Shown in pieces: positions 26,652 to 35,360 of a stretch of 64,000 bases of DNA (the stretch's first letter is position 1; each line of letters starts with the position of its first letter). This DNA is from Massilia putida. Its GTDB lineage: Bacteria > Pseudomonadota > Gammaproteobacteria > Burkholderiales > Burkholderiaceae_D. The stretch is from contig NZ_CP019037.1 of assembly GCF_001941825.1 (NCBI RefSeq), positions 372,001 through 436,000 on the forward strand, read 5' to 3'. Below the pieces are notes generated by a model, which worked only from the letters and a program-made list of their open reading frames with translations, was not told the origin of the DNA and did not search any database. The position numbers were made by a program, and so were the translations under genes.

Positions 26652-27583
26652 TGGTTGCCGCCGCTCGGAAACCACGGCTCGCGCAGGCTGAACAGGAACA
26701 CCTGCGACGTGTCCTCGGCCGCCGTGCACTCGCGCGGGGTCCAGCTGTCGTCATGGGTGTCCATGTCGGCGTCGTACTCCAGCGTGCCGCCCAGCGGCGA
26801 GTTGAAGTACCAGAACCAGTTGGAGCCGTAGATGTGGCGGCCCGGCCCCCAGAAGCTCTTGTAACCCTTGGCGGCGAAAGCAGCGCCGGCGCGCAGAAGT
26901 TCGTGCACGCTGCCCATGTGAAAGGTGAAGTGGTTGATACCTTTCATGAAAGCGGGCGCCTGGATCAGGAACAGCGTATGGTGGTCGGCGCAGCCGGCCG
27001 GGCGCAGGAACGGTCCGGTCCCGGTGAAGCGGTCCGACACACGGAAGCCCAGGCGCTCGACATAGAAACGCTCGGCGACAGCGACGTCGGGCACGAACAG
27101 CACCACGTGCGACAGGCTGCGCGGCACCGGCAGCGCGGCATCGGGATCGGCCGCGACCTGGTTGACGGGACGTTGGGCTGGACGGCCAGGCACGTTGACC
27201 GGCACGGCCGGCGCCTCGTACGGACGGCGTACGCTGACCTGGAAGCCAACCGCCAGGCCGATATCGTCGACGGCATGGATCGATCCGTCGGCGTCCTCGC
27301 GGACGTCGCGGTCCTTCGACAGTTCGGCCTTGATCTGCGCAAGCGTCGCGCGGTCCTTCACACCGTAGATCACTGCGCGGATGTTGGGCGATTTTCCGAT
27401 CGGCGGCGGAAGGGCCGGGTCGCTGTCGTGGCGTACGACCACCGACGTGCCGTCGAGTGCTTCGAATACGCCATGCGTGTCCGACGCCGCGACCTCGACC
27501 AGGCCGTAGTCCTTCAGGCATTGCTTGCAGGCGGCGACATCGTCGACACCGAACACCAGGGTATCGGGTCCGAGGATATTCAT
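26648..27583 (-). CDS. VOC-family extradiol dioxygenase
   Basis: A 311-residue two-domain VOC protein. The Fe(II) ligand set is present in domain 2: His159 (SLSHVVLFV), His218 (INHFTFHMG) and Glu269 (TLEYDADMD). The ATG is preceded by AAGGAG at 8 nt. It is located directly downstream of a salicylate-hydroxylase-like gene, so the pair should hydroxylate and then cleave a ring. The downstream neighbour is the Rieske ferredoxin, which could reactivate an oxidised Fe(II) dioxygenase as XylT-type ferredoxins do (inference; XylT itself is a plant-type ferredoxin). Confidence 0.87.
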   Translation of the reverse strand: MNILGPDTLVFGVDDVAACKQCLKDYGLVEVAASDTHGVFEALDGTSVVVRHDSDPALPPPIGKSPNIRAVIYGVKDRATLAQIKAELSKDRDVREDADGSIHAVDDIGLAVGFQVSVRRPYEAPAVPVNVPGRPAQRPVNQVAADPDAALPVPRSLSHVVLFVPDVAVAERFYVERLGFRVSDRFTGTGPFLRPAGCADHHTLFLIQAPAFMKGINHFTFHMGSVHELLRAGAAFAAKGYKSFWGPGRHIYGSNWFWYFNSPLGGTLEYDADMDTHDDSWTPRECTAAEDTSQVFLFSLREPWFPSGGNH

Positions 27584-27612
27584 TGGATTGGCTCCTTGTT
27601 TGGGTCTTGTGA

Positions 27613-28737
27613 TCAGATCGGGCCGGCAAGGGCGGCCTGGGAATCGCGCATCAGTTGCGAGAACGCCTGCCGCGAGTCCGGCGAGCGTTCCAGCTGGCCT
27701 AGCTTCACCGAGTTTTCGACGATCAGCCGGGCACGTGGAAGGCGGCGCTGCATGTAAGCCTCGAGTGCGGTCGCCAGGGATGCCGGATGGCGCGCCAGTT
27801 CCTCGGCCAGCACCAGCGCGTCCTCGACGGCCGCGCCGGCACCGGAGGCCAGGTGCGGCGTGGTCGCATGCACGGCGTCCCCGAGCAGCACCACGCGCCC
27901 CTGATACCAGGGCGACGTGATGAGGAGCGTTTCCAGCGGGCGGTAAAGGATGCGGGAGTCCGCGTTCAGGCCGTCGCGGATCGCGCCGACCGGACCGCCG
28001 AAACCAGCCAGCTCGGTCGCCAGGCGCTGCGGCCACTCCTTGGGATCGATGAACGTGTTGTCCGGCACGTGCAAGGTAAAGAACAAGTACATCTCGTCCT
28101 GCGAAACCGGGTTGACGCCGGCTTTCACGCGCGGGCCCATGAACATGTGTGGACGGTCAATCTCCGCAGGGCGCCGGACCAGGGCGCGCCAGCAACCCTG
28201 CCCCGTGAATTCGGGCTTCGGTGCGTGCGGGAACACGGCCTGACGCACCTTGGAGCTGAGACCGTCGGCCCCGATCACGAGGTCGTAACGAGAACGCGAG
28301 CCATCGGTGAACGTCACGTCAACGCCGTCCTCGTCCTGCTCGATGCCGACGAAGGTGACGCCCAGGCGCACCGACGTGCCGGATGCGAGTGTCGCCTGGG
28401 ACAGGATTCTGGCCAGGACCGGACGCAGGATGCCACCGCCACCCGGGACATCGATACCCGCCAGCCGGGGCGTCGGCAATTCGGTGAGGAGCGTTCCATC
28501 CGCATCGCACAGGCGCACGCCGTCTGCGCAAAAGCCCTGGTCCATGACCTGGTCGATGATGCCAAGCGTGGAGAAAGCGCGCAGCGTCGGTCCGCTGATC
28601 GTGATGCCAGCGCCGTACACCTGCCAGTCGGAGTCGAGCTCAACCAGGTCGACCTGGTCGCCCCGTTTGCGCAGGCTGATGGCGGCGGCCATGCCGCCGA
28701 TGCCACCGCCGATGATCAATACTCGTTGGCTCTTCAT
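27613..28737 (-). CDS. FAD-dependent monooxygenase (salicylate hydroxylase-like)
   Basis: A 374-residue group A flavin monooxygenase. It has a GxGxxG motif (VLIIGGGIGGMAAAISL, residues 6-22), a DG motif (LVIGADGLSSKVRQAVF) and a GD motif (VVLLGDAVHATTPHLASGAG). Length and the missing C-terminal domain favour salicylate or 6-hydroxynicotinate-type hydroxylases over MhpA. It is the first gene of a ten-gene leftward unit ending at the ABM gene, with the third 40-bp operator 65 bp upstream of its start. It probably carries out the first oxidation of the pathway. Confidence 0.9.
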   Translation of the reverse strand: MKSQRVLIIGGGIGGMAAAISLRKRGDQVDLVELDSDWQVYGAGITISGPTLRAFSTLGIIDQVMDQGFCADGVRLCDADGTLLTELPTPRLAGIDVPGGGGILRPVLARILSQATLASGTSVRLGVTFVGIEQDEDGVDVTFTDGSRSRYDLVIGADGLSSKVRQAVFPHAPKPEFTGQGCWRALVRRPAEIDRPHMFMGPRVKAGVNPVSQDEMYLFFTLHVPDNTFIDPKEWPQRLATELAGFGGPVGAIRDGLNADSRILYRPLETLLITSPWYQGRVVLLGDAVHATTPHLASGAGAAVEDALVLAEELARHPASLATALEAYMQRRLPRARLIVENSVKLGQLERSPDSRQAFSQLMRDSQAALAGPI

Positions 28738-28801
28738 GTCTCCATGCTCCGTTTGTTGTTAGATACATGCGAGAGATCATAGAGAGTCGTCGGGCTTTTT
28801 A

Positions 28802-28841
28802 AAAACCGTTTATAACGGTTCGAGGCATCAAGAAATCCGGT
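28802..28841. promoter_or_regulatory. LysR-type 40-bp operator motif, copy C
   Basis: It starts AAAACCGTTTATAACGGTTC, containing a perfect AACCGTT-TAT-AACGGTT dyad, and ends with CATCAAGAAATCCGGT. It lies 65 bp before the monooxygenase start. A TATGAT -10-like hexamer on the minus strand lies between them. Confidence 0.75.
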
Positions 28842-28916
28842 GCGTCGGCATGCGGTAACGCCGCCATGGCAGCTCATGGTGTCTCGTTAAAGTCGCTAAG
28901 GGATATCGAAATGAAA

Positions 28917-29740
28917 GGCTGTGTTCGCGTTATTTATGTGAACTGAAACCCGTTGTGAAGGTCAGACGCATCGTCGAGTTAACTCATGAGGAGTAACGAT
29001 GCGCAGCCTGACGTTCGACGAATTGTTCGCCATGTTGTCGGCGGTCGCTTTGTCCGCAGACGACCTGGCCAGGTTACGAGAATGGCTCGCGAGCATCGGC
29101 CATCCGTCCGAGTGCATTGCCCTGATCGAACAGGCGACGGCGGGCCGGCCGTGTCCGCATTGCGGTTGCGCCCGCAAGCACCGCTGCGGCCAGGCGAGCG
29201 GACTGCAGCGCTTCCGCTGTCTCGGTTGCAGGCGCACCCATAACGCACTCACCCGCACACCGCTGGCGCGGTGGCGTGGCGCAGCGGCGGGGCATCAACC
29301 GGGAGCACGACTGTCTGCTCGTCGCGCGCGACCGCAGCGGCCAGACGCTCGACTTTTACACGGGACGCGGCCAGGTGACGGTGGCGCAACTGCATCGATA
29401 CCTCCCGCCCGTGCTGCCCGCCGACGTTCTGCTGATCAGCGACGGGGCCATCGCCTATCGTCATTTCGCAGAGCAGGCCGGCATCACGCATGAAGCGGTG
29501 AATGTGAAAGCCGGCGTCCGGGCGCGCGGCGCGATCCACATTCAAAATGTGAACAGCTGGCACAGCCGATTCAAAAGCTGGCTGGTGCGGTTCCGTGGTG
29601 TGGCGAGTCGCTATCTAATCAATTACTCGGGATGGCAGCGGTTATTGGATGCGCGCCGACTGACGACACCCGCCCGCTTGCTGTACGCAGCAGTTCAGCT
29701 CGGTTAAGCGGCCATTTGCTCAATTATCGCGAACACAGCC
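28917..29740 (+). mobile_element. IS1595-family insertion, internally deleted (824 bp)
   Basis: The ends are inverted repeats: GGCTGTGTTCGCG plus TTATTTA at the left and its near complement at 29721-29740. A perfect 8-bp target duplication, AAATGAAA, flanks it (28909-28916 and 29741-29748), the size expected for IS1595. The transposase is shortened and out of frame, so this copy cannot move on its own. The insertion point is the T-tract of the porin terminator. Confidence 0.9.
28999..29707 (+). pseudogene. IS1595-family transposase, deleted and frameshifted
   Basis: Frame 1 (from ATG 28999) encodes the N-terminal domain with zinc-ribbon pairs RPCPHCGCARKH and RFRCLGCRRTHNALT. After TPLARWR near 29275 the reading frame changes, and the homology resumes as INREHDCLLVARDRSGQTLD through VNSWHSRFKSWLVRF to the end at 29707. 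The segment that should lie between, including the first catalytic Asp region, is missing; family members are roughly 250 bp longer. The product is inactive. Confidence 0.88.
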
Positions 29741-29748
29741 AAATGAAA

Positions 29749-29774
29749 CGGCCCCGTTCGGGCGAACGGGGCCG
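29749..29774 (-). terminator. Intrinsic terminator of the porin gene
   Basis: A perfect 12-bp stem (CGGCCCCGTTCG / CGAACGGGGCCG) closes on a 2-nt GG gap, effectively a tetraloop after opening one pair. On the minus strand it is followed by TTTCATTT, which is also the IS1595 target duplication. It lies 27 bp after the porin stop. Confidence 0.8.
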
Positions 29775-29800
29775 GACTATCGGCATGGAGATGGCGGGGT

Positions 29801-30886
29801 TCAGAACCGGTGGATCGTTCCGAAGATGACGCTGTTGATGCTCTGTCCCGGGGCCACCGCGATACCGGGCCCGCCGGCCGAGCTGACCGTGAAGCTGGCC
29901 GTGCTCTCGTTCTGCACGCGCGAAATGCCGCCGTACAGACCCGTGCGTTTCGACAGCAGGTAGTCGTGGCGCAAGCCGTACGACTTCGCATTGCCGCTGC
30001 TGCTCGCGCGTTTCGTGTACTGGCCGTAGCTGACCAGCAGCGTGCCGCGCGGCGTCGCCCGCACGAGCGCATTGAGCTCGTAGAAATGGTTGTCGGGATT
30101 GGCGAAGCTCGCGTTAATCGCCGACGCCACATCGTTGCTACGAGAGTGAGACTGATAGATGAGGGCCGGCTTGACGAGTCCGAAATCGTACGAGGCGCCC
30201 AGCAGCCAATAGCGGCCGGTCTTCGCCGGCGTCGCCGCCGTGAGAGCCGCCGTGTTCGCGTAGGCCTGCTGCAAATAGTCGACGTCCACCGCGAGCGCAC
30301 CGTTCCGGTAAGTCAGCGCGGCGGAACTCGTCTTGCCCAACCCGTGCGGCTGGCCGTCGGCGTTCTCGTTGCCCAGTCCGTGGAACAGGCGCAGCGTCAG
30401 GCCGGCGAAGGTGGGCGAGGTATAGCGTATCGAGTTCGCGGTGCGCGCCGCCGGTACGAACACGAAGTTGTTGGTGGCGTTGCCCCAACCGAGCGTGTTC
30501 AACTCGCCCAGCGAATACGTCACATAACTGAGGAACAGCGGCGTGTAGTTGACGCCGACCTGCACCTGCCCCAGATTGCCCTTCAGCCCGACCCACGCCT
30601 CGCGGCCGAACAGCACGCCGTTGTTGGCGAGTGCGCCGGTGTCCGCATTGAATCCGCTTTCGAGGCGGAAGATGGCCTGGGTGCCGCCGCCGAGGTCTTC
30701 GCTGCCCTGGAAGCCGAAGCGCGTCGGCGCGACGGCGCTGGAATCGACGCGCGTCGTCGTCACGCCATTGGTCCGTCCGGATTGCACGGCGAGGTCGATC
30801 AGGCCGTAGAACGTGACATTCGTCTGGGCTTGTGCGCCCGACGAGAGTGCGGCGAGCGCGAATCCTGCCATGGTCGTCTTTTTCAT
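29801..30886 (-). CDS. Porin, Gram-negative 16-strand type
   Basis: A 361-residue outer-membrane porin of the Neisseria/Burkholderia (OpcP/Omp32-like) family. The signal peptide MKKTTMAGFALAALSSGAQA is followed by QTNVTFYGLIDLAV, the classic first strand. The internal SRFGFQG-like motif reads APTRFGFQGSEDLGGG, and the last residues (FGTIHRF) end in Phe as needed for BAM recognition. AAAGGAG precedes the ATG by 5 nt. The terminator follows. It is the last gene of module 3 and should admit small anionic aromatics. Confidence 0.93.
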   Translation of the reverse strand: MKKTTMAGFALAALSSGAQAQTNVTFYGLIDLAVQSGRTNGVTTTRVDSSAVAPTRFGFQGSEDLGGGTQAIFRLESGFNADTGALANNGVLFGREAWVGLKGNLGQVQVGVNYTPLFLSYVTYSLGELNTLGWGNATNNFVFVPAARTANSIRYTSPTFAGLTLRLFHGLGNENADGQPHGLGKTSSAALTYRNGALAVDVDYLQQAYANTAALTAATPAKTGRYWLLGASYDFGLVKPALIYQSHSRSNDVASAINASFANPDNHFYELNALVRATPRGTLLVSYGQYTKRASSSGNAKSYGLRHDYLLSKRTGLYGGISRVQNESTASFTVSSAGGPGIAVAPGQSINSVIFGTIHRF

Positions 30887-30989
30887 GTGTCTCCTTTGGA
30901 TATTCGAATCCTTGTTATCGTGTCGCCGGCTGCCCGTGCGACCGCTGCGGGCGGGGACGCCGTCCCCTGGCCCGCGCCGCCTGCGCCGC

Positions 30990-32555
30990 CTACGCTGCAA
31001 GGCGGTATTCCAGCCCTCCCAGCAGCTCCAACAGCGCACCGGCGCTGGCGGCGACGCCGAACACGTAATGGTCCGGCCGGACGATCGCAGCACGGCAGCC
31101 GTGCCGCGCCAGCCAGCCGGCGACGACGCCGTCCAGTTCGCGGGTCTCGATGCTTCCCGCAACGCGTGCGAATCCGGCGTTGCGTGGCGTGACGCTGACG
31201 AGCGTGCCCAGCGACGTCGCACGCGCAGCCAGTGCCGGCGGCAATTCGTCGATACGCAGGTCCGTGACGATGCGCCAGCCGGTGCCAACCACGTCGTCCA
31301 GCAACGCCGGGCCGCCCGGGCCTTCGACGCGCGGCTGCGGGAACAGCGAACCTGTGCCATTGCCACCGCTCGGCGCGAGCAGGCCTTCCATCAGGGGAGG
31401 AATGATGTCCTGGCGCGGCACGGTCCTGATCGTCCCGCCGGCCGCCTCGATGAGATCCGCGTCGCGCGCACGTGCGGCGGCCGGATCGCGCTCGCAGATG
31501 ACGGCGCCGATCTCCTTGATGCGCGTGGTCAGGCGGCGCACGTGTTCGCGCCGCTCTTCCGTGTACGTGTCCAGCAGCCGTTCGGCCGCATCGCCATCGA
31601 CATCGCCATCGAGCACGGCCCGCAGCTTCCACGTCAGATTCGCGACGTCGCGTACACCCTGGCACATACCCTGGCCCAGGAACGGCGGCTGCTGGTGCGC
31701 GGCGTCGCCCGCGATGAACACGCGGCCGACGCGCCACTCGCGCGCCACCAGCGCGTGGAAGCGGTAGCTGGCCTGGCGCCACAGCGTCGCGTCCTCGGGA
31801 CCGATCCACCGCCGCAGCACGCTCCATGCGCCCTCCTCCTTCGCCATGTACGCGGGATCCTCGCCCGGCAGCAGCGAGATTTCCCAGCGCCGGTGGTTGC
31901 CCGGGCCGATCACGTAGGTGCATGGGCGCACCGGCTCGCAATACTGCACGCTCGTCTGCGGCAGCTTGGCCAGACCACGTTCGTTGACCTGCACGTCGAC
32001 GACGAGCCATGGTTCGTCGAATTCCAGGTCCTCCAGCGTGATGCCGACGGCGTCGCGCACGGCACTGGACGCGCCGTCGCAACCGATCACGTAGCGGGCG
32101 CGCACCGAGCCCTCGTCGAAGTGCACCGTGGCGCCATCGGCATCTTGCTCGACGCCGGTGAAACGCCGGCCCAGCACGACGTCGACGGACGCTAGCCCCT
32201 GCACGTGCTCGCGCAGCGCCGCCTCCACCGGCGGTTGCGTGAACACCATCGACGGCGTGTGGCCCAGCGGGTACGGCGGCTCCACGGTGGCGAGACGCTT
32301 GATCAGGCTGCCGTCGACACCGTAGTACTCGGAGGGCGTGAACGGTTCGCAGTGCGGCGCGACGGCGTCCGCCAGGCCCAGGTTCTGGAATACGCGCATG
32401 ATCTCGTGGTCGAGGGCGATGGCGCGCGGCTTCGGGTAGACCTCGTGGCTGCGGTCCACGACAAGCGTACGGATACCGGCCTGGCCCAGCAGCGCGGCCG
32501 CGACGGCGCCCGAGGGGCCGAAACCGACCACGACGACGTCATACTCGCCGTTCAT
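30990..32555 (-). CDS. FAD-dependent aromatic hydroxylase (MhpA-like)
   Basis: A 521-residue group A monooxygenase. The FAD motif VVVVGFGPSGAVAAALL (7-23) is intact, with DG motif VIGCDGASSAVRDAVG and GD motif FIAGDAAHQQPPFLGQGMC. The C-terminal domain is thioredoxin-like by length. The ATG overlaps the FAH stop by 4 bp. It is a paralogue of the 3220-4842 enzyme, differing in its normal third glycine. With the neighbouring VOC and FAH genes it forms module 3, acting on an alkyl- or carboxyalkyl-phenol (inference from MhpA). Confidence 0.9.
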   Translation of the reverse strand: MNGEYDVVVVGFGPSGAVAAALLGQAGIRTLVVDRSHEVYPKPRAIALDHEIMRVFQNLGLADAVAPHCEPFTPSEYYGVDGSLIKRLATVEPPYPLGHTPSMVFTQPPVEAALREHVQGLASVDVVLGRRFTGVEQDADGATVHFDEGSVRARYVIGCDGASSAVRDAVGITLEDLEFDEPWLVVDVQVNERGLAKLPQTSVQYCEPVRPCTYVIGPGNHRRWEISLLPGEDPAYMAKEEGAWSVLRRWIGPEDATLWRQASYRFHALVAREWRVGRVFIAGDAAHQQPPFLGQGMCQGVRDVANLTWKLRAVLDGDVDGDAAERLLDTYTEERREHVRRLTTRIKEIGAVICERDPAAARARDADLIEAAGGTIRTVPRQDIIPPLMEGLLAPSGGNGTGSLFPQPRVEGPGGPALLDDVVGTGWRIVTDLRIDELPPALAARATSLGTLVSVTPRNAGFARVAGSIETRELDGVVAGWLARHGCRAAIVRPDHYVFGVAASAGALLELLGGLEYRLAA

Positions 32556-33418
32556 GGCTGCTCGTCCTCGATCGTGTTGCGCAGCAGGCCCACGCCTTCG
32601 ATCTCGACCTCGATCGTATCGCCGGCCTTCATCCACACGGGCGGCGTGCGCGACTGGCCGACGCCGGCCGGGGTACCCATCGCGATCACGTCGCCCGGCT
32701 CCAGCGTCAGGCATTCCGTCAGCAGCGCGATCGTCTCGGCCACGTCCCAGATCATGTCCTTCGTGTTCGCATCCTGCATGACGTGGCCATTCAGGCGCGA
32801 CTGGATCGAGAGGCCCACGCCGCCGGCCGGGAGTTCGTCGGCGGACACCAGGACGGGGCCCAGTGCGCCCGTGCGGTCGAAGTTTTTACCGATGGTCCAC
32901 TGCGGCGTGCGTTTTTGATAATCGCGCACGGAGATGTCGTTGAAGCACGCGTAGCCGAACACATAGTCCAGCGCGTCCTCGCGCTTGACGTGGCGGGCGC
33001 GCTTGCCGATGACGACGGCCAGTTCGGCCTCGTAGTCGAATTTTTCCGACACGCGCGGACGCGGCGATGCTTCGCCGTGGGCCAGCAGCGACGTCGTCCC
33101 GCGCAGGAAGAACCACGGATAGACGGGTTTCTCGCGGCCGCTCTCGGCGGCGTGGTCGTAGTAGTTTAAGCCCAGGCAGACGGTCTTGCCCGGCTCCGGC
33201 ACGACGGGGGCCAGGGCCACGCCGGCCAGCAGCTGGCGTTCGGCGCCGGCCGCTTCGAGGGCGCGCCGTGCCGCTGCCACGAGGTCGATGCCGGCGGCCA
33301 GCGCGGCACGCACGTCGGACGGAACGTCGGGGACCGCGCGGTTGATGTCGACGATGTGCTCGCCGTCGACGACGGCCAGGCGGGTTTCGGTACCGCTACG
33401 ATAGGTGACGAATTTCAT
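32552..33418 (-). CDS. Fumarylacetoacetate hydrolase family protein
   Basis: A 288-residue FAH-family enzyme with the core TVCLGLNYYDHAAESG, the acidic pair FDYEAELAVVIGK and the Asp of YACFNDISVRDYQKR. The end ALEPGDVIAMGTPAGVG-like stretch is read as LEPGDVIAMGTPAGVG. It resembles acylpyruvase/5-oxopent-3-ene tricarboxylate decarboxylase relatives. It lies between the VOC and hydroxylase genes, 9 bp after VOC and overlapping the hydroxylase start by 4 bp. Confidence 0.9.
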   Translation of the reverse strand: MKFVTYRSGTETRLAVVDGEHIVDINRAVPDVPSDVRAALAAGIDLVAAARRALEAAGAERQLLAGVALAPVVPEPGKTVCLGLNYYDHAAESGREKPVYPWFFLRGTTSLLAHGEASPRPRVSEKFDYEAELAVVIGKRARHVKREDALDYVFGYACFNDISVRDYQKRTPQWTIGKNFDRTGALGPVLVSADELPAGGVGLSIQSRLNGHVMQDANTKDMIWDVAETIALLTECLTLEPGDVIAMGTPAGVGQSRTPPVWMKAGDTIEVEIEGVGLLRNTIEDEQP

Positions 33419-33427
33419 TGCTCTTCC

Positions 33428-34321
33428 TTACAGTTCGGTGAAACGGATTTTTTTCTGGGCTTGCTTGATGCGGTCCGACGGCGGCTTCGACACGCCCCAC
33501 TGGTCGAACCGGCCCGGCGGCCACTTCCAGTCCGCGGGGCCGCCGACCTTGTACGTGTCGTCGACCTGCAGCACGTCGGCCGTGTACTCGATGACGAAAT
33601 CGTCGGGGCCGACGAAGTACGAGAACACGTTGTTGCCGGGTCCGTGGCGGCCCACGCCCCATTCGATGGGCCAGCCCGCGTCGTTCATGCGCCCGGCGCC
33701 GCGCATGACGGCGTCCAGGTCGGGCATCACGAAGGCGATGTGATTCAGCGTGTCGGCATCGCTGTCGGCCAGCGCGATGCTGTGGTGGTCGCGGTTGCAG
33801 CGCATGAACGCCATGACTTTCGTGCGGTCGGAGAGCCGGAACCCGAGAGCCTCCTCGAAGAAGCGCTGGGCGACGGCCACGTCGGCGCTGTTGAACACGA
33901 CGTGCGTGATGCGGCTCGGCGCGTCGCGGTGCGCCCGTTCGGTATGGCGCTCGTCGCCGTGCACGAAGCGCAGGATGCGGCCCTGCGGGTCGGCGATGGT
34001 GACGGCCGTGCCGCCGCCCGGCTCGTCGACCGGCGCGGGACCGGACAGCACCCGGCCGCCGGCGCCCGGCACGCGCGCCGCGATCGTATCGAGGTCGGTG
34101 CGGTCGGCCACGCTGAACGTCACGTTGCGCACGACCGGCGCGTCGTCTTTGTGGAGCGCGAGAATATGATGAAAGCTGCCGGCACCGCGCAGGTACACGG
34201 CGTCGGTGGTCCTGGCGACGGTCTGCAAATGCCAGGTGTCGTTGTAAAAGCGCTCGGCGGCGTCGAGGTCGGTGACGCCGATGGCGATGCTGCGCAGTTG
34301 GCCGGCGGGGGATGCGGGCAT
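33428..34321 (-). CDS. VOC-family extradiol dioxygenase
   Basis: A 297-residue two-domain VOC protein. The probable Fe(II) ligands are His140 (RITHVVFNS), His194 (LNHIAFVM) and Glu245 (FVIEYTADV). AAGGAG lies 7 nt before the ATG giving MPASPAGQLRS. The longer frame would start inside the amidohydrolase gene. It is 10 bp downstream of that gene. It should cleave the catechol made by the 30990-32555 hydroxylase. Confidence 0.87.
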   Translation of the reverse strand: MPASPAGQLRSIAIGVTDLDAAERFYNDTWHLQTVARTTDAVYLRGAGSFHHILALHKDDAPVVRNVTFSVADRTDLDTIAARVPGAGGRVLSGPAPVDEPGGGTAVTIADPQGRILRFVHGDERHTERAHRDAPSRITHVVFNSADVAVAQRFFEEALGFRLSDRTKVMAFMRCNRDHHSIALADSDADTLNHIAFVMPDLDAVMRGAGRMNDAGWPIEWGVGRHGPGNNVFSYFVGPDDFVIEYTADVLQVDDTYKVGGPADWKWPPGRFDQWGVSKPPSDRIKQAQKKIRFTEL

Positions 34322-34331
34322 GGATGACTCC

Positions 34332-35360
34332 TTAGTCGAGCCCGAGGAAACGGGCGGCGTTATGGGTGACAAGTTGCGCGCGCACGTCGGCGTCGGCAAT
34401 CGCGGCGGCGATGCTGTCGACCGGGCGCGCGTCGTGGAAGGCGAACGGGTAATCGGTGCCGATCATGAGCTGCGACGCGCCGAAGCGGTCGACGAGATGC
34501 CGCAGTGTCGGCGCGTCGAACACCAGCGTGTCGTAGAACAGCCGGCGCGCCTGCTCGGACGGGCTTTCGGGCATCGCGTCGCGCAGGTCGGGAAACACCC
34601 GGCGCGCCTGCTCGAGGCGCGGCAGCAGCGACGCCAGCGTGCCGCCTCCATGGCTGAACGCCATCTTCAGCGCGGGCAGGCGGCCGATCAGGTTCGACGT
34701 CAGGACGGACGCGGCGGCGAGGCCGACATCGGTCGGGTACGCGAGGGCCGGCAGCAGTTTCTCGGGACCGACGAGACGCTCGGCGCCTGCGGGCTTGAGC
34801 GCATGGACGAACACGGCGGCGCCTTTCTCGGCACAGGCGGCGAAGAACGGCGCGAATTCGGGCGCGCCCACCGGTTTTTCATTGATATTGCTGCCCACTT
34901 CGATGGCCTTGAAGCCGAGTTTGTCGACGGCGTGATCGAGTTCGGCCAGCGCGAGGTCGAGGTCCTGCAGCGGCACGGCACCCATGCCGACCAGGCGCCC
35001 CCCCGACAGCGCGGCCATCTCCGCGATTTGTTCGTTCATGTAGCGCAGCAGCTGCGCCGCCGCGGCGCCGTCCATCCAGTACGACAGCAGTTCCGGCATC
35101 GGCGAGATCGCCTGGACGGCGAGGCCCATCGGGTCCATGTCCTCGATACGCCGCGTCGGGCTCCAGGCGCGCTCGGACACGGTGCGATACACCTTGCCGG
35201 CGATGATCACGTGGCGATGGCACGCGTGCGCCGGCGCCATCGACGGCCAGGACGCGGGCACGACGTTGCCGAGGTGGCGCGGCAGGTCGTGCGGGATCAC
35301 GTGCGCGTGCACGTCGATACCGCAGCCGCAGCCGTCCTTGTGCCGAGGTGCGGCGCTCAT
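34332..35360 (-). CDS. Amidohydrolase family 2 (ACMSD-like) protein
   Basis: A 342-residue metal-dependent hydrolase/decarboxylase. Metal motifs are IDVHAHVIPHD (HxH near residue 17), His in AVFVHALKPAG, His in MAFSHGGGT and Asp in MIGTDYPFAFHD. This order fits the aminocarboxymuconate-semialdehyde decarboxylase/gamma-resorcylate decarboxylase family. It overlaps the GlcG/HbpS gene by 4 bp. A non-oxidative decarboxylation of an aromatic acid or a ring-opened semialdehyde is likely, but the substrate is not known. Confidence 0.88.
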   Translation of the reverse strand: MSAAPRHKDGCGCGIDVHAHVIPHDLPRHLGNVVPASWPSMAPAHACHRHVIIAGKVYRTVSERAWSPTRRIEDMDPMGLAVQAISPMPELLSYWMDGAAAAQLLRYMNEQIAEMAALSGGRLVGMGAVPLQDLDLALAELDHAVDKLGFKAIEVGSNINEKPVGAPEFAPFFAACAEKGAAVFVHALKPAGAERLVGPEKLLPALAYPTDVGLAAASVLTSNLIGRLPALKMAFSHGGGTLASLLPRLEQARRVFPDLRDAMPESPSEQARRLFYDTLVFDAPTLRHLVDRFGASQLMIGTDYPFAFHDARPVDSIAAAIADADVRAQLVTHNAARFLGLD

